From the NCBI RefSeq assembly GCF_000721235.1, contig NZ_JOFH01000002.1, forward strand, positions 124,001-188,000: 64,000 nt of DNA, in the 5' to 3' direction. The translations under genes were made by a program, and so were the position numbers. The notes under the pieces are model-generated. The model saw only the letters and a list, made by a program, of their open reading frames with translations. It did no database searches and was not told the origin of the DNA. Source of the DNA: Streptomyces olivaceus (GTDB lineage: Bacteria > Actinomycetota > Actinomycetes > Streptomycetales > Streptomycetaceae). How positions within the stretch are numbered: position 1 is the stretch's first letter; each line of letters opens with the position of its first letter. This document shows, in pieces, positions 8,032 through 15,992 of the stretch.

Positions 8032-9375
8032 ATGGTGGAGACACAGGGCGGGGAGCCGGGCGACGGCGCCGCTGAGGTGCTCGACCGCCCGCTGCCCGAC
8101 GGCGTGCGCCGCAGGGTCGTGCAGATCGTGTCCGACGGCTTCGGCTCGCTCACGCTCGGCGAGCTGCCCGCGCAGCTGCGGCAGTACGCCAGATTCACTC
8201 CGAGCCGTCGGGTCAAGTTCGCCGGCAACGCCATGGCCGCGGCCGTGGAGACCGACCCGCTCTTCCGCGGGCGCATCGGCGACAAGCTCCGCGACGCCCA
8301 GCCGGAGCTGGCCGGCGCCCTGGACGCCGGCTCCCCGCCGCCCGCCGCCGACCCGCTCGACGTGGCCGCCGCGGCCTACGTGCTGCGTCCGCACGGCTGG
8401 GTGAAGCTCGTCACCGCCGCCGGCGAGGAGGCGCAGCGCGCGGACGCCGAGCGCGCCGACGACGAGAGCCGCGCGGAGCTGGAGCGGCTGCACGAGGAGC
8501 TGGCGCGGGCCCGCGAGCACACCAGAGCCGAGACCGAGCGGCTGCGCACCGAACTGGACGCCGCCAGGCGGGAGACCGAGGCGCTGCACCGCAAGCTGCG
8601 CTCGGCGCTCAGCGACGTCAAGCGCGGCGAGGCGGCGCTGCGCAAGGTCCAGGCCGAGATGGACACCGTCCGCGCCGAGGGGCAGACCCAGGTGTCCGCC
8701 GCCGAGAGCGAGACCCGGCGGCTCAAGGCCCGGCTCGGCGAGGCGGAGGCGGCCCTGGAGGCCACCCGCAAGGCCGCCCGCGAGGGGCGCAGCGTCGAGG
8801 ACATGCGCGTACGGCTGCTCCTGGACACCCTCCTCGACGCCACCCAGGGACTGCGCCGGGAACTGGCGCTGCCCCCGGTGTCCGCGCGGCCCGCCGAGAC
8901 CGTGGACGCGGTCGAGCCCGGCCGGATGACGCCGAAGGACATCGCCAACCGCGCCCTGTCCGAGCACGACCCGGCCGTCCTGGACCAGTTGCTCGCGCTG
9001 CCCCAGGCCCACCTGGTCGTCGACGGCTACAACGTCACCAAGACCGGCTATCCGCAGATGCCGCTGGAGAAGCAGCGGCTGCGGCTGCTCGGCCAGCTCT
9101 CCCAGCTCGCCGCACAGACCGGCGCCGAGACCACCTGCGTCTTCGACGGCGCCGAACTGGCGGCGCCCGTACTGCTCGCGCCGCCGCGCGGCGTGCGGGT
9201 GCTGTTCTCCAAGCCCGGGGTGACCGCCGACGAGCTGATCCGCCAGCTGGTGCGGGCCGAACCGCCGGGCCGTCCGGTCATCGTCGTCTCCACCGACCGC
9301 GAGGTGGCCGACGGCGTGGCGCGCGCGGGCGCACGCCCGGTGGCGTCGGTGGTGCTCCTGAAGCGCGTCTCCTAG
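8032..9375 (+). CDS. NYN-domain (PIN-like nuclease) protein with long coiled coil
   Basis: 447-residue protein in three parts: an N-terminal helical domain (residues 1-125), a long charged coiled coil (about 130-260, rich in R-A-E heptads), and a C-terminal NYN/YacP-like domain (about 320-447) with acidic residues typical of the metal-binding site (VVDGYNVTKTGYP, CVFDGAEL, FSKPGVTADELI, VVSTDREV). NYN domains are PIN-like ribonucleases. The family is conserved in actinobacteria next to this rhomboid/NlpC region. The RNA target is unknown. ATG at 8032 follows GGGGTGA. Confidence 0.8.
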   Translation: MVETQGGEPGDGAAEVLDRPLPDGVRRRVVQIVSDGFGSLTLGELPAQLRQYARFTPSRRVKFAGNAMAAAVETDPLFRGRIGDKLRDAQPELAGALDAGSPPPAADPLDVAAAAYVLRPHGWVKLVTAAGEEAQRADAERADDESRAELERLHEELARAREHTRAETERLRTELDAARRETEALHRKLRSALSDVKRGEAALRKVQAEMDTVRAEGQTQVSAAESETRRLKARLGEAEAALEATRKAAREGRSVEDMRVRLLLDTLLDATQGLRRELALPPVSARPAETVDAVEPGRMTPKDIANRALSEHDPAVLDQLLALPQAHLVVDGYNVTKTGYPQMPLEKQRLRLLGQLSQLAAQTGAETTCVFDGAELAAPVLLAPPRGVRVLFSKPGVTADELIRQLVRAEPPGRPVIVVSTDREVADGVARAGARPVASVVLLKRVS

Positions 9376-9534
9376 CCGCTGTCCCGCTACTCACCACATC
9401 CGCACCAACCGCAACGTAGGCACCCTATGCCGGAATTGACGGATCCATCACGCAACGTAGCGTCAGGTGAGCGTCACTGCAGGTGAGTTGTGGTAAAGAA
9501 CGCACTGTGCAACGCGGTTTTTTCCGTGGAGGGT

Positions 9535-9564
9535 TTGAACTGATCACGACCGGGTCACTACTGT
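9535..9564 (+). promoter_or_regulatory. Candidate promoter of the first NlpC/P60 gene
   Basis: TTGAAC (9535-9540), 18-nt spacer, TACTGT (9559-9564), giving a leader of about 45 nt that holds a hairpin (ACCCGC/GCGGGT) and GAAGGAG. I see no c-di-AMP (ydaO) riboswitch here, although that element precedes some other Streptomyces cell-wall hydrolase genes. Confidence 0.4.
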
Positions 9565-9616
9565 CACCCTTCGAACCCGCGAGCGGGTGATCCCTCTCAA
9601 GAAGGAGCTCGTCTCC

Positions 9617-10660
9617 GTGGCGTCCCACCGTCGTCCCAAGCAGCCGAGCCGCACGCGCGTGACCGTGCTCACCACCGCTGCCGCCGCCGCAGTCGCTCTC
9701 AGCTCCCAGGCCGCCAACGCCGCCCCGAGCGAGAAGCCCAGCAAGGACGAGGTCAAGGCCAAGGTCGACAAGCTCTACGAGGAGGCCGAGCAGGCCACCG
9801 AGAAGTACAACGGCGCCAAGGAGAAGCAGGAGAAGCTCCAGAAGGAGGTCTCCACGATCCAGGACAACGTCGCCCGCGGCCAGGAGGACCTCAACGCGCT
9901 GCGCGACGGCCTCGGTTCGATGGCCAGCGCCCAGTACCGCTCCGGCGGCATCGACCCCTCCCTCCAGCTCTTCCTCTCCGCCGACCCGGACGACTACCTG
10001 GACAAGGCCTCCACCCTCGACCAGTTGAGCGGTCAGCAGGTCGAGGCCCTGAAGAAGATCCAGGAGAAGCAGCGCGAACTCTCCCAGCAGCGCTCCGAGG
10101 CGTCCGAGAAGCTCAAGGACCTCTCCGCCACCCGCACCGAACTGGGCAACAAGAAGAAGCAGGTCCAGGGCAAGCTCTCCGAGGCGCAGAAGCTGCTCAA
10201 CACGCTCACCGCACAGGAGCGGGCGGCCCTGAAGAAGGAAGAAACGCAGCGCGCCACCCGCGCCGGCGAGCGCGCGGGGCTCGGCGGCTCCGGCACGCCC
10301 GCCTCCGGCCGCGCCGCCGCCGCCTTCGCCGCCGCCCAGAGCAAGATCGGCACGCCGTACGTCTACGGTGCCACGGGTCCGTCCTCGTTCGACTGCTCGG
10401 GCCTGACCTCGTGGGCGTACGCCCAGGCCGGCGTCGGCATCCCGCGCACCTCCGAGGCCCAGACCGGCGCGGGCACCCGCATCTCGTCGATGGGCGACCT
10501 CCAGGTCGGCGACCTCGTCTTCTTCTTCAACGACCTGCACCACGTCGGCCTCTACGCGGGCAACGGCCAGGTCCTGCACGCGCCGCGCACCGGCACGGTC
10601 GTGCGCTACGAGTCGATGAGCACCATCGGCGGCCCGTTCATGTTCGGCGTCCGGGTCTGA
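9617..10660 (+). CDS. Secreted NlpC/P60 peptidoglycan endopeptidase (copy 1)
   Basis: 347-residue exported hydrolase expected to cut the peptide stems of peptidoglycan. There is a twin-Arg-poor Sec-type signal (RVTVLTTAAAAAVALSSQAANA, cleavage after ANA), then a long Lys/Glu-rich coiled coil (about residues 45-200) and a C-terminal NlpC/P60 domain with Cys260 (SSFDCSGLTSW) and His309 (HHVGLYAGNG). GTG at 9617 is preferred over an in-frame GTG at 9587 because GAAGGAG sits 9 nt upstream and it leaves a normal signal peptide. It is paralogous along its length to the next gene. The position corresponds to Rv2190c in M. tuberculosis. Confidence 0.92.
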   Translation: MASHRRPKQPSRTRVTVLTTAAAAAVALSSQAANAAPSEKPSKDEVKAKVDKLYEEAEQATEKYNGAKEKQEKLQKEVSTIQDNVARGQEDLNALRDGLGSMASAQYRSGGIDPSLQLFLSADPDDYLDKASTLDQLSGQQVEALKKIQEKQRELSQQRSEASEKLKDLSATRTELGNKKKQVQGKLSEAQKLLNTLTAQERAALKKEETQRATRAGERAGLGGSGTPASGRAAAAFAAAQSKIGTPYVYGATGPSSFDCSGLTSWAYAQAGVGIPRTSEAQTGAGTRISSMGDLQVGDLVFFFNDLHHVGLYAGNGQVLHAPRTGTVVRYESMSTIGGPFMFGVRV

Positions 10661-10720
10661 CGTCCGGCGTACGGCTCTGACGTCCGGAGTGCGGGTCTGA
10701 CGCAAGGCGTACGGCTCTGA
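10641..10720 (+). repeat. 20-nt tandem repeat starting at the stop codon
   Basis: Four imperfect units with an exact 20-nt period (consensus CGTCCGGCGTACGGCTCTGA). The first unit is the last codons and stop of the NlpC/P60 gene (...GVRV stop); units 2-4 at 10661, 10681 and 10701 each end in CTGA. They look like duplications of the 3' end of the gene. Confidence 0.8.
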
Positions 10721-10947
10721 CCCGGGGCCCCGCGCCCCGCGCACGCCCGCTCATCGGAAGTCGCCCTTCCGTACCGCCCGTTCGGGCGAATCGCGCCGTC
10801 GTCTTCTGACCCCCCGCCCCGCCCGTGACCTGCGTCGGCGGCGGGACGCCGGGTTGCGCGCGGCGGCGAAGGTCGTTGGCCGGTGCCCCGCAGCGGGTTA
10901 CTGTCTGCCGCGTTTCCCGTCCGCCAGCGGAAGGAGTGCGGCTTCCC

Positions 10948-11964
10948 GTGGGGTCCCATCGCCGCCTAGCACCGTCCGGGTTCGACCGCGGCTCCACCGC
11001 CGCCGTCGGCCTGCTCTCCGTCGCCGCCGCAGTCCTGGGCGCCGTACCGGCCACCGCCGCCCCGCACGAGGACCGGCGGGCGGAGGTGGACCGCCTCTAC
11101 ACCGAGGCGGAGCGGGCGACCGAGGCCTACAACAAGGCCGACGCGCGCACCGACGCGCTGCGCAAGGAGGTCGGCGCCGCGCAGGACTCCATCGCCCGGC
11201 AGCAGCAGCGCGTCAACACCATGCGGGACGCGCTCGGTTCGCTGGCCGGCGCCCAGTACCGCTCCGGCGGCATCGACCCGGCGCTGGCCCTGCTGCTCTC
11301 CGCGGACCCGGACGACTACCTCGACCGCGCCTCGGTGCTCGACCGCGTCACCACCCGGCAGGCGGGGGAGTTGAGGGAGCTCCAGCAGGCCGTGCGCGAC
11401 CTCTCCCAGGACCGCGCCGAGGCCGCCCGCAAGCTCGCCGAGCTGGAGAAGGGCCGCAAGGCCGTCGCCGCCCACAAGAAGACCGTGGAGGGCAAGCTCG
11501 CCAAGGCCCGCAAGCTGCTCGACGCCCTGCCGGACGAGGACCGCGCCGACCGCGCCCGCGCCTCCCGCTCCGGCCGCGCGGACCTGACCGCCCTCACCGG
11601 CGCCGGCGCCCCCGCCTCCGGCCGTGCCGCGGCCGCCCTCGCCGCCGCCCGCTCGGCCCTCGGCAAGCCGTACATCTGGGGCGCCAACGGCCCCTCCGGC
11701 TTCGACTGCTCGGGCCTGACCCAGTGGTCGTACGCCCAGGCCGGGGTCGGCCTGCCGCGCACCTCGCAGGCGCAGTCCGGCACCGGACGGCGGGTGTCCC
11801 TGGCCGAGGCGCGCCCCGGCGACCTCGTGGCCTACCGGGACGACGCCAGCCACATCGGCATGTACGCCGGGAACGGCCAGGTCATCCACGCACCGCGCCC
11901 CGGCGCACCGGTGCGCTACGACCCGGTCGGCATGATGCCGATCTCCTCGATCAACCGGGTCTGA
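10948..11964 (+). CDS. Secreted NlpC/P60 peptidoglycan endopeptidase (copy 2)
   Basis: 338-residue paralogue of the preceding gene with the same order of parts: signal peptide (AVGLLSVAAAVLGAVPATA), coiled coil with the shared QYRSGGIDP...LLSADPDDYLDRAS block, and NlpC/P60 domain with Cys254 (FDCSGLTQW) and His302 (SHIGMYAGNG). GTG at 10948 is chosen because GGAAGGAG ends 11 nt before it; the in-frame GTG at 10936 would overlap that site. The coiled coil carries more Arg and Ala than copy 1. Tandem duplication followed by divergence is the simplest history. Confidence 0.9.
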   Translation: MGSHRRLAPSGFDRGSTAAVGLLSVAAAVLGAVPATAAPHEDRRAEVDRLYTEAERATEAYNKADARTDALRKEVGAAQDSIARQQQRVNTMRDALGSLAGAQYRSGGIDPALALLLSADPDDYLDRASVLDRVTTRQAGELRELQQAVRDLSQDRAEAARKLAELEKGRKAVAAHKKTVEGKLAKARKLLDALPDEDRADRARASRSGRADLTALTGAGAPASGRAAAALAAARSALGKPYIWGANGPSGFDCSGLTQWSYAQAGVGLPRTSQAQSGTGRRVSLAEARPGDLVAYRDDASHIGMYAGNGQVIHAPRPGAPVRYDPVGMMPISSINRV

Positions 11965-12070
11965 CCGGGGCGGGGGAGACGGACGCCAGTGGGCTCGTGA
12001 CGGCGCATTCCGCGCCGGTCCGGGCCCCGCGCCCGTACGCCGCCCCCTGACCCTCGCGGCCCCGCGCCCG

Positions 12071-12076
12071 TACGAT
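12071..12076 (+). promoter_or_regulatory. -10 hexamer TACGAT, leaderless-type spacing
   Basis: TACGAT ends 7 nt before the GTG at 12084, placing the predicted transcript start at or next to the start codon. GGGAAG in the same gap could alternatively act as a ribosome-binding site. Confidence 0.4.
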
Positions 12077-12083
12077 CGGGAAG

Positions 12084-13277
12084 GTGGCCGGTCGAAGGCG
12101 GGTGTCGGGTTCCTCGGTGGTGGCGCTGTGCCTGCTGCTCGTCGCGCTGGTGGCCTGCGGCGGCCGGCCCGGCGCCGACCCGGTCCGCGCCGACGTGCAG
12201 CGGCTGCTCGACCGGCGTGCCGCGGCCGTCCTCGCCCACGACGCCGCCGCCTACGCGCGCACCGGCACCGGGACCGGCTTCGGCAACCTGAGCGCGATAC
12301 CGGTGGCCGACTGGTCCTACCGGGTGAGCGAGGTGGACCGCGCCGGCGACTCCGCCACCGCCGAGGTCGAGCTGCGGTACCGCGTCGAGGGCTACGACCG
12401 GGGCGCCGTCGCCACCGCGCGCACGCTGCGGCTCAGCCGGGACGGCACCGGCGGACAGTGGTCCGTCGACTCCGAGCGGCCCGCCGAGAAGTCCGGCCAG
12501 CAGCCCTGGGACCAGGGCGCCGTCGAGGTGGTGCGGGGGGCGCGCAGCCTGGTGCTCGGCGTCGGCCAGTCCACCGCCGCCCTGCGCGGCTACGCCGGTC
12601 TCGCCGACCGGGCGGTGCCCGCGGTCTCCGACGCCTGGGACGGCGCCTGGGCCCGCCGGGTCGTCGTGGTCGTCCCGCGGTCCGTCGAGGGCATGGCCGG
12701 ACTGCTCGGCTCGCCCGCCTCCTCCTACCGGGGCATCGCCGCCGTCACCACCGGGGAGACCGGCGGTAGGGAGCACGCCCCGGCGGACCGGGTCATCGTC
12801 AACCCGGACGCCTACGGGCTCCTCGGCGACCTCGGCAAGCAGGTCGTGCTCACCCACGAGACCACCCACGTCGCCACCCGAGCCGACACCACCTCCGCCA
12901 CCCCGCTGTGGCTCTCCGAGGGCTACGCCGACTGGGTCGGCTACCGCGACACCGCACGCGGCCCGGCCCAGTCCGCACCTGAGCTGACCCGGGCGGTCCT
13001 GGACGGCGGCGTCCCCGGCCGGCTGCCGACGGACGACGACTTCGGCTTCACCGCCGACGCCGACGAGCTGGCCCGGGCCTACGAGAGCGGCTGGCTGGCC
13101 TGCCGCATGATCGCCGCCCAGTGGGGCGAGGACCGGCTGAACGCCTTCTACCGCGCCGTGGGCGCCCACGACGAGCGGGCGGGAGCGGTCGAGGAGGCGA
13201 TGGACGAGGTGCTGGGGACGACGCCGGAGGAGTTCACCCGGCAGTGGCAGGACTATCTGCGGACGGAGCTCGGCTGA
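12084..13277 (+). CDS. Lipoprotein zinc metallopeptidase (gluzincin-like)
   Basis: 397-residue putative lipoprotein. The signal peptide ends in a lipobox (LVAC, lipidated Cys25). The C-terminal half has HETTH at 258-262 and the downstream glutamate in LSEGYADW (Glu279), the HExxH...E zinc site of gluzincin peptidases. The N-terminal part (about 35-150) resembles a nuclear-transport-factor-2-like or cystatin-like domain. It would act on the outer face of the membrane; the substrate is unknown. The 3' end overlaps the convergent GT87 gene by 44 nt. Confidence 0.8.
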   Translation: MAGRRRVSGSSVVALCLLLVALVACGGRPGADPVRADVQRLLDRRAAAVLAHDAAAYARTGTGTGFGNLSAIPVADWSYRVSEVDRAGDSATAEVELRYRVEGYDRGAVATARTLRLSRDGTGGQWSVDSERPAEKSGQQPWDQGAVEVVRGARSLVLGVGQSTAALRGYAGLADRAVPAVSDAWDGAWARRVVVVVPRSVEGMAGLLGSPASSYRGIAAVTTGETGGREHAPADRVIVNPDAYGLLGDLGKQVVLTHETTHVATRADTTSATPLWLSEGYADWVGYRDTARGPAQSAPELTRAVLDGGVPGRLPTDDDFGFTADADELARAYESGWLACRMIAAQWGEDRLNAFYRAVGAHDERAGAVEEAMDEVLGTTPEEFTRQWQDYLRTELG

Positions 13278-14667
13278 TCCCCGGCCCGGACGCCCCGGGC
13301 CGGCCACCGGCGGACCCGCGTCGCACCGTGTCGCGCCACAGGGCACGGGCACCGACGAGAGCGGCGGCCACCAGCAGGCTGTTGCGCACGGCCAGGAGCG
13401 CGATCCCGAGGGGCGTGCTCGCCACGACGTCGGCGAACAGGAACGGGAACTCCAGCACCGTCACCAGGCTCGCCGCCAGCACCAGGGCCACCGGGACCCG
13501 CATCCGGCTCGCCCGGAAGCACCGGCAGACGGCCGCCAGGCCCACCAGCCACACCAGGTACTGCGGGCTGATCACCCGGCTCGTGACCGTGAACAGCAGT
13601 ACCGCCACGAAGGCCGCGTCCGCCGCCGTGTGCGCCGCGAACCGGGAGCGCGACGACGGCGAGCGCGATGACCGCGAACCCGGCGGCCGCGACTCCGGCG
13701 GGCGCGACTCCGACGATTCCGGCGGCTGCGGCTGCGGCTGCGGCTGCGGCTGCGACGGCTGCGACGGCTGGGGCTGCGGCTCCGGTGACCGCGACCTCGG
13801 CGACCGGGGCCCCGGTGACCGCGCGGCCCTCACCCGCCAGAGCAGCAGCCAGCCGAACGCCGCCGCGCTCAGCCCCATCGAGACGGTGCTCACCGTGTCC
13901 ACGTGCGGGCCCAGGAACTCCATCGACCCGTAGTTCAGCAGCACCCCGCCCTCCCAGCCGAAGTGCCGGGCCACATGGAAGACCAGCGCCCCCAGCGACT
14001 CCACCTCCACGCCGCGCTCGCGCTGGAACGTCAGGAACGCGAACGCCCCCGGCATCGTCACGGCGAACAGTCCGGCCAGCCCAGCCCCGCCCACCGCGGC
14101 GGCCACCCACGGCCGCCGCCCGCCCATCCCGACCAGCACCAGCGCCGGCCAGACCTTCAGCAGCGCCCCGACCGCCGCCAGCGCCCCCGCCACCCGCGGA
14201 TGCCGGCCCGCGGCGAGCAGTGCGGCCACCGCCACGGCCGTGACCATCAGGTCGTAGCGGGCGTACACCGTCGGCCCGAGCAGCGGCACGCCCACCACCC
14301 ACACCCACGCCCCGCGCGGCGAGCGCCCGGACCCGCGGCCCGCGCGCCACAGCAGGGCCAGGACGGCCGCGTCCACGGCACAGACCAGGACGAAGAAGGC
14401 CGTCGCGTACGCCAGGAAGGGCAGCAGCGCGGGGGAGAGGATCGCGAAGGCCGCGGCCGGCGGGTACTGCCAGGTGACGTCGTCGGACGGAAACGCTCCG
14501 GTGCGCAGGACCTCGTACCAGTCCCGGTAGATCACGGACACGTCGCTCGTGACGTCCGGACCGGGGAAGACCAGCACCTTCAGTACGAAGAGCAACAGCA
14601 GCAGCCGCGTGGCACCCCAGACCGCCACGAGCCACACCGGCGACCGCCCAGCGCTCCTCGCCACCAC
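13234..14667 (-). CDS. Integral-membrane glycosyltransferase, GT87-type (DUF2029)
   Basis: 477-residue polytopic protein of the polyprenyl-phosphomannose-dependent mannosyltransferase type (GT-C fold). The first lumenal loop carries the acidic motif region DVTSDVSVIYRDWYEVL, followed by about ten membrane helices. The closest functional parallels are the mannosyltransferases of mycobacterial lipomannan synthesis, and the neighbouring PimB'-like gene supports a glycolipid role. Start GTG at 14667 has GGGAG 5 nt upstream; earlier starts would run into the divergent gene. A Pro/Gln/Arg/Ser-rich insert (roughly residues 280-345), encoded by simple repeats, interrupts the family pattern between helices. 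Confidence 0.82.
   Translation of the reverse strand: MVARSAGRSPVWLVAVWGATRLLLLLFVLKVLVFPGPDVTSDVSVIYRDWYEVLRTGAFPSDDVTWQYPPAAAFAILSPALLPFLAYATAFFVLVCAVDAAVLALLWRAGRGSGRSPRGAWVWVVGVPLLGPTVYARYDLMVTAVAVAALLAAGRHPRVAGALAAVGALLKVWPALVLVGMGGRRPWVAAAVGGAGLAGLFAVTMPGAFAFLTFQRERGVEVESLGALVFHVARHFGWEGGVLLNYGSMEFLGPHVDTVSTVSMGLSAAAFGWLLLWRVRAARSPGPRSPRSRSPEPQPQPSQPSQPQPQPQPQPPESSESRPPESRPPGSRSSRSPSSRSRFAAHTAADAAFVAVLLFTVTSRVISPQYLVWLVGLAAVCRCFRASRMRVPVALVLAASLVTVLEFPFLFADVVASTPLGIALLAVRNSLLVAAALVGARALWRDTVRRGSAGGRPGASGPGISRAPSADSPATAG
13722..13786. repeat. GGCTGC-type microsatellite inside the GT87 gene
   Basis: Repeated GGCTGC units and variants, read on the minus strand as alternating Pro-Gln (PQPQPSQPSQPQPQPQPQPP). 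The flanking sequence, 13630-13720, encodes further SRPPESRPPGSRSSR-like repeats. This is probably a slippage-prone, length-variable loop. Confidence 0.8.
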
Positions 14668-14790
14668 GCGTACTCCCGCCCGTGCGCCCGTCTTCCCGTC
14701 CGTCCGCCTGCCGTGCGGCCATGATGACCCGGACACCTGTGCGCGTGCCACAGGAAGCGGCCGGGCCCCGCCGGCGTGCGGGCGGTTCGG

Positions 14791-14796
14791 TAGGGT
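14791..14796 (+). promoter_or_regulatory. -10 hexamer TAGGGT, leaderless-type spacing
   Basis: TAGGGT ends 7 nt before the GTG at 14804. No ribosome-binding site is present between them, which favours a leaderless mRNA for the PimB'-like gene. Confidence 0.5.
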
Positions 14797-14803
14797 CGGC
14801 GGC

Positions 14804-15946
14804 GTGCGCAAGACCTTGATCGTGACGAACGACTTCCCGCCCAGGCCGGGCGGCATCCAGGCCTTCCTGCACAACATGGCGCTGCGCCTGGACCCCGAGC
14901 GGCTCGTCGTCTACGCCTCCACCTGGAAGCGGAGCCGTGAGGGCGTCGAGGCCACCGCCGCCTTCGACGCCGAGCAGCCCTTCACCGTCGTACGGGACCG
15001 TACGACGATGCTGCTCCCTACCCCGGGCGCGACCCGGCGGGCGGTCGGGCTGCTGCGCGAGCACGGCTGCACGTCGGTGTGGTTCGGCGCCGCGGCGCCC
15101 CTCGGCCTGATGGCCCCGGCGCTGCGCAAGGCGGGCGCCGAGCGGCTCGTCGCCACCACCCACGGCCACGAGGCGGGCTGGGCCCAGCTGCCCGCGGCCC
15201 GGCGACTCCTGCGCCGGATCGGGGAGTCGACGGACACGATCACCTACCTCGGCGAGTACACGCGCTCCCGCATCGCGGGCGCCCTCACGCCCGAGGCCGT
15301 CGCCCGGATGGTCCAACTGCCGCCCGGAGTCGACGAGAAGACCTTCCACCCGGGCAGCGGCGGCGACGAGGTACGCGCCCGCCTCGGACTCACCGAACGC
15401 CCCGTCGTCGTCTGCGTCTCCCGCCTGGTCCCGCGCAAGGGCCAGGACACCCTGATCAGGGCGATGCCCCGCATCCTCGCCGCCGAACCGGACGCCGTCC
15501 TGCTGATCGTCGGCGGCGGCCCCTACGAGAAGGACCTGCGCCGCCTCGCCCACGACACCGGCGTCGCCGCCTCCGTCCACTTCACCGGCGCCGTCCCCTG
15601 GCCCGAACTGCCCGCGCACTTCGGCGCCGGCGACGTCTTCGCCATGCCCTGCCGCACCCGCCGGGGCGGCCTCGACGTGGAGGGCCTGGGCATCGTCTAC
15701 CTGGAGGCCTCGGCGACCGGCCTCCCCGTCGTCGCCGGCGACTCGGGCGGCGCCCCGGACGCGGTACTCGACGGCGAGACGGGCTGGGTGGTCCGGGGCG
15801 AGGACCCGGACGAGACCGCCGACCGCGTCACCACCCTCCTCGCCGACCCGGAACTGCGCCGCAGGATGGGCGAACGGGGCCGGTCGTGGGTCGAGGAGAA
15901 GTGGCGCTGGGACCTGCTGGCGGAGCAGCTGAAGACGCTGCTGTGA
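14804..15946 (+). CDS. pimB: PimB'-like GT4 alpha-mannosyltransferase
   Basis: 380-residue GT-B glycosyltransferase. The N-terminal Rossmann domain starts TNDFPPRPGGIQ (sugar-acceptor side), and the C-terminal domain has the GT4 donor site: VSRLVPRKGQD, and EGLGIVYLEASATGLPVVAGDSGGAPD containing the E-x7-E motif. Length and motifs match M. tuberculosis PimB' (Rv2188c), which adds the second mannose from GDP-mannose in phosphatidylinositol mannoside synthesis. The fadD15-like gene next to it is also conserved there. GTG at 14804 is the start that matches the family N-terminus and the promoter spacing. Confidence 0.88.
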   Translation: MRKTLIVTNDFPPRPGGIQAFLHNMALRLDPERLVVYASTWKRSREGVEATAAFDAEQPFTVVRDRTTMLLPTPGATRRAVGLLREHGCTSVWFGAAAPLGLMAPALRKAGAERLVATTHGHEAGWAQLPAARRLLRRIGESTDTITYLGEYTRSRIAGALTPEAVARMVQLPPGVDEKTFHPGSGGDEVRARLGLTERPVVVCVSRLVPRKGQDTLIRAMPRILAAEPDAVLLIVGGGPYEKDLRRLAHDTGVAASVHFTGAVPWPELPAHFGAGDVFAMPCRTRRGGLDVEGLGIVYLEASATGLPVVAGDSGGAPDAVLDGETGWVVRGEDPDETADRVTTLLADPELRRRMGERGRSWVEEKWRWDLLAEQLKTLL

Positions 15947-15992
15947 CGCGGTCGCCCTCGCGGCACCGCACCCGGCACCCCGTAAGGCGCCC

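Noticed and set aside
9376..9616. c-di-AMP (ydaO) riboswitch upstream of the NlpC/P60 gene.
   Set aside because: The conserved ydaO core strands are not present, although such elements precede other Streptomyces cell-wall hydrolase genes.
10641..10720. Possible CRISPR array because of the regular 20-nt period.
   Set aside because: There are no spacers; the units are directly tandem and derived from the gene's own 3' end. No cas genes are present.
14668..14877. A longer N-terminus for the GT87 protein.
   Set aside because: It would overlap the divergent PimB'-like gene and has no ribosome-binding site; GTG 14667 has GGGAG and a family-like start.
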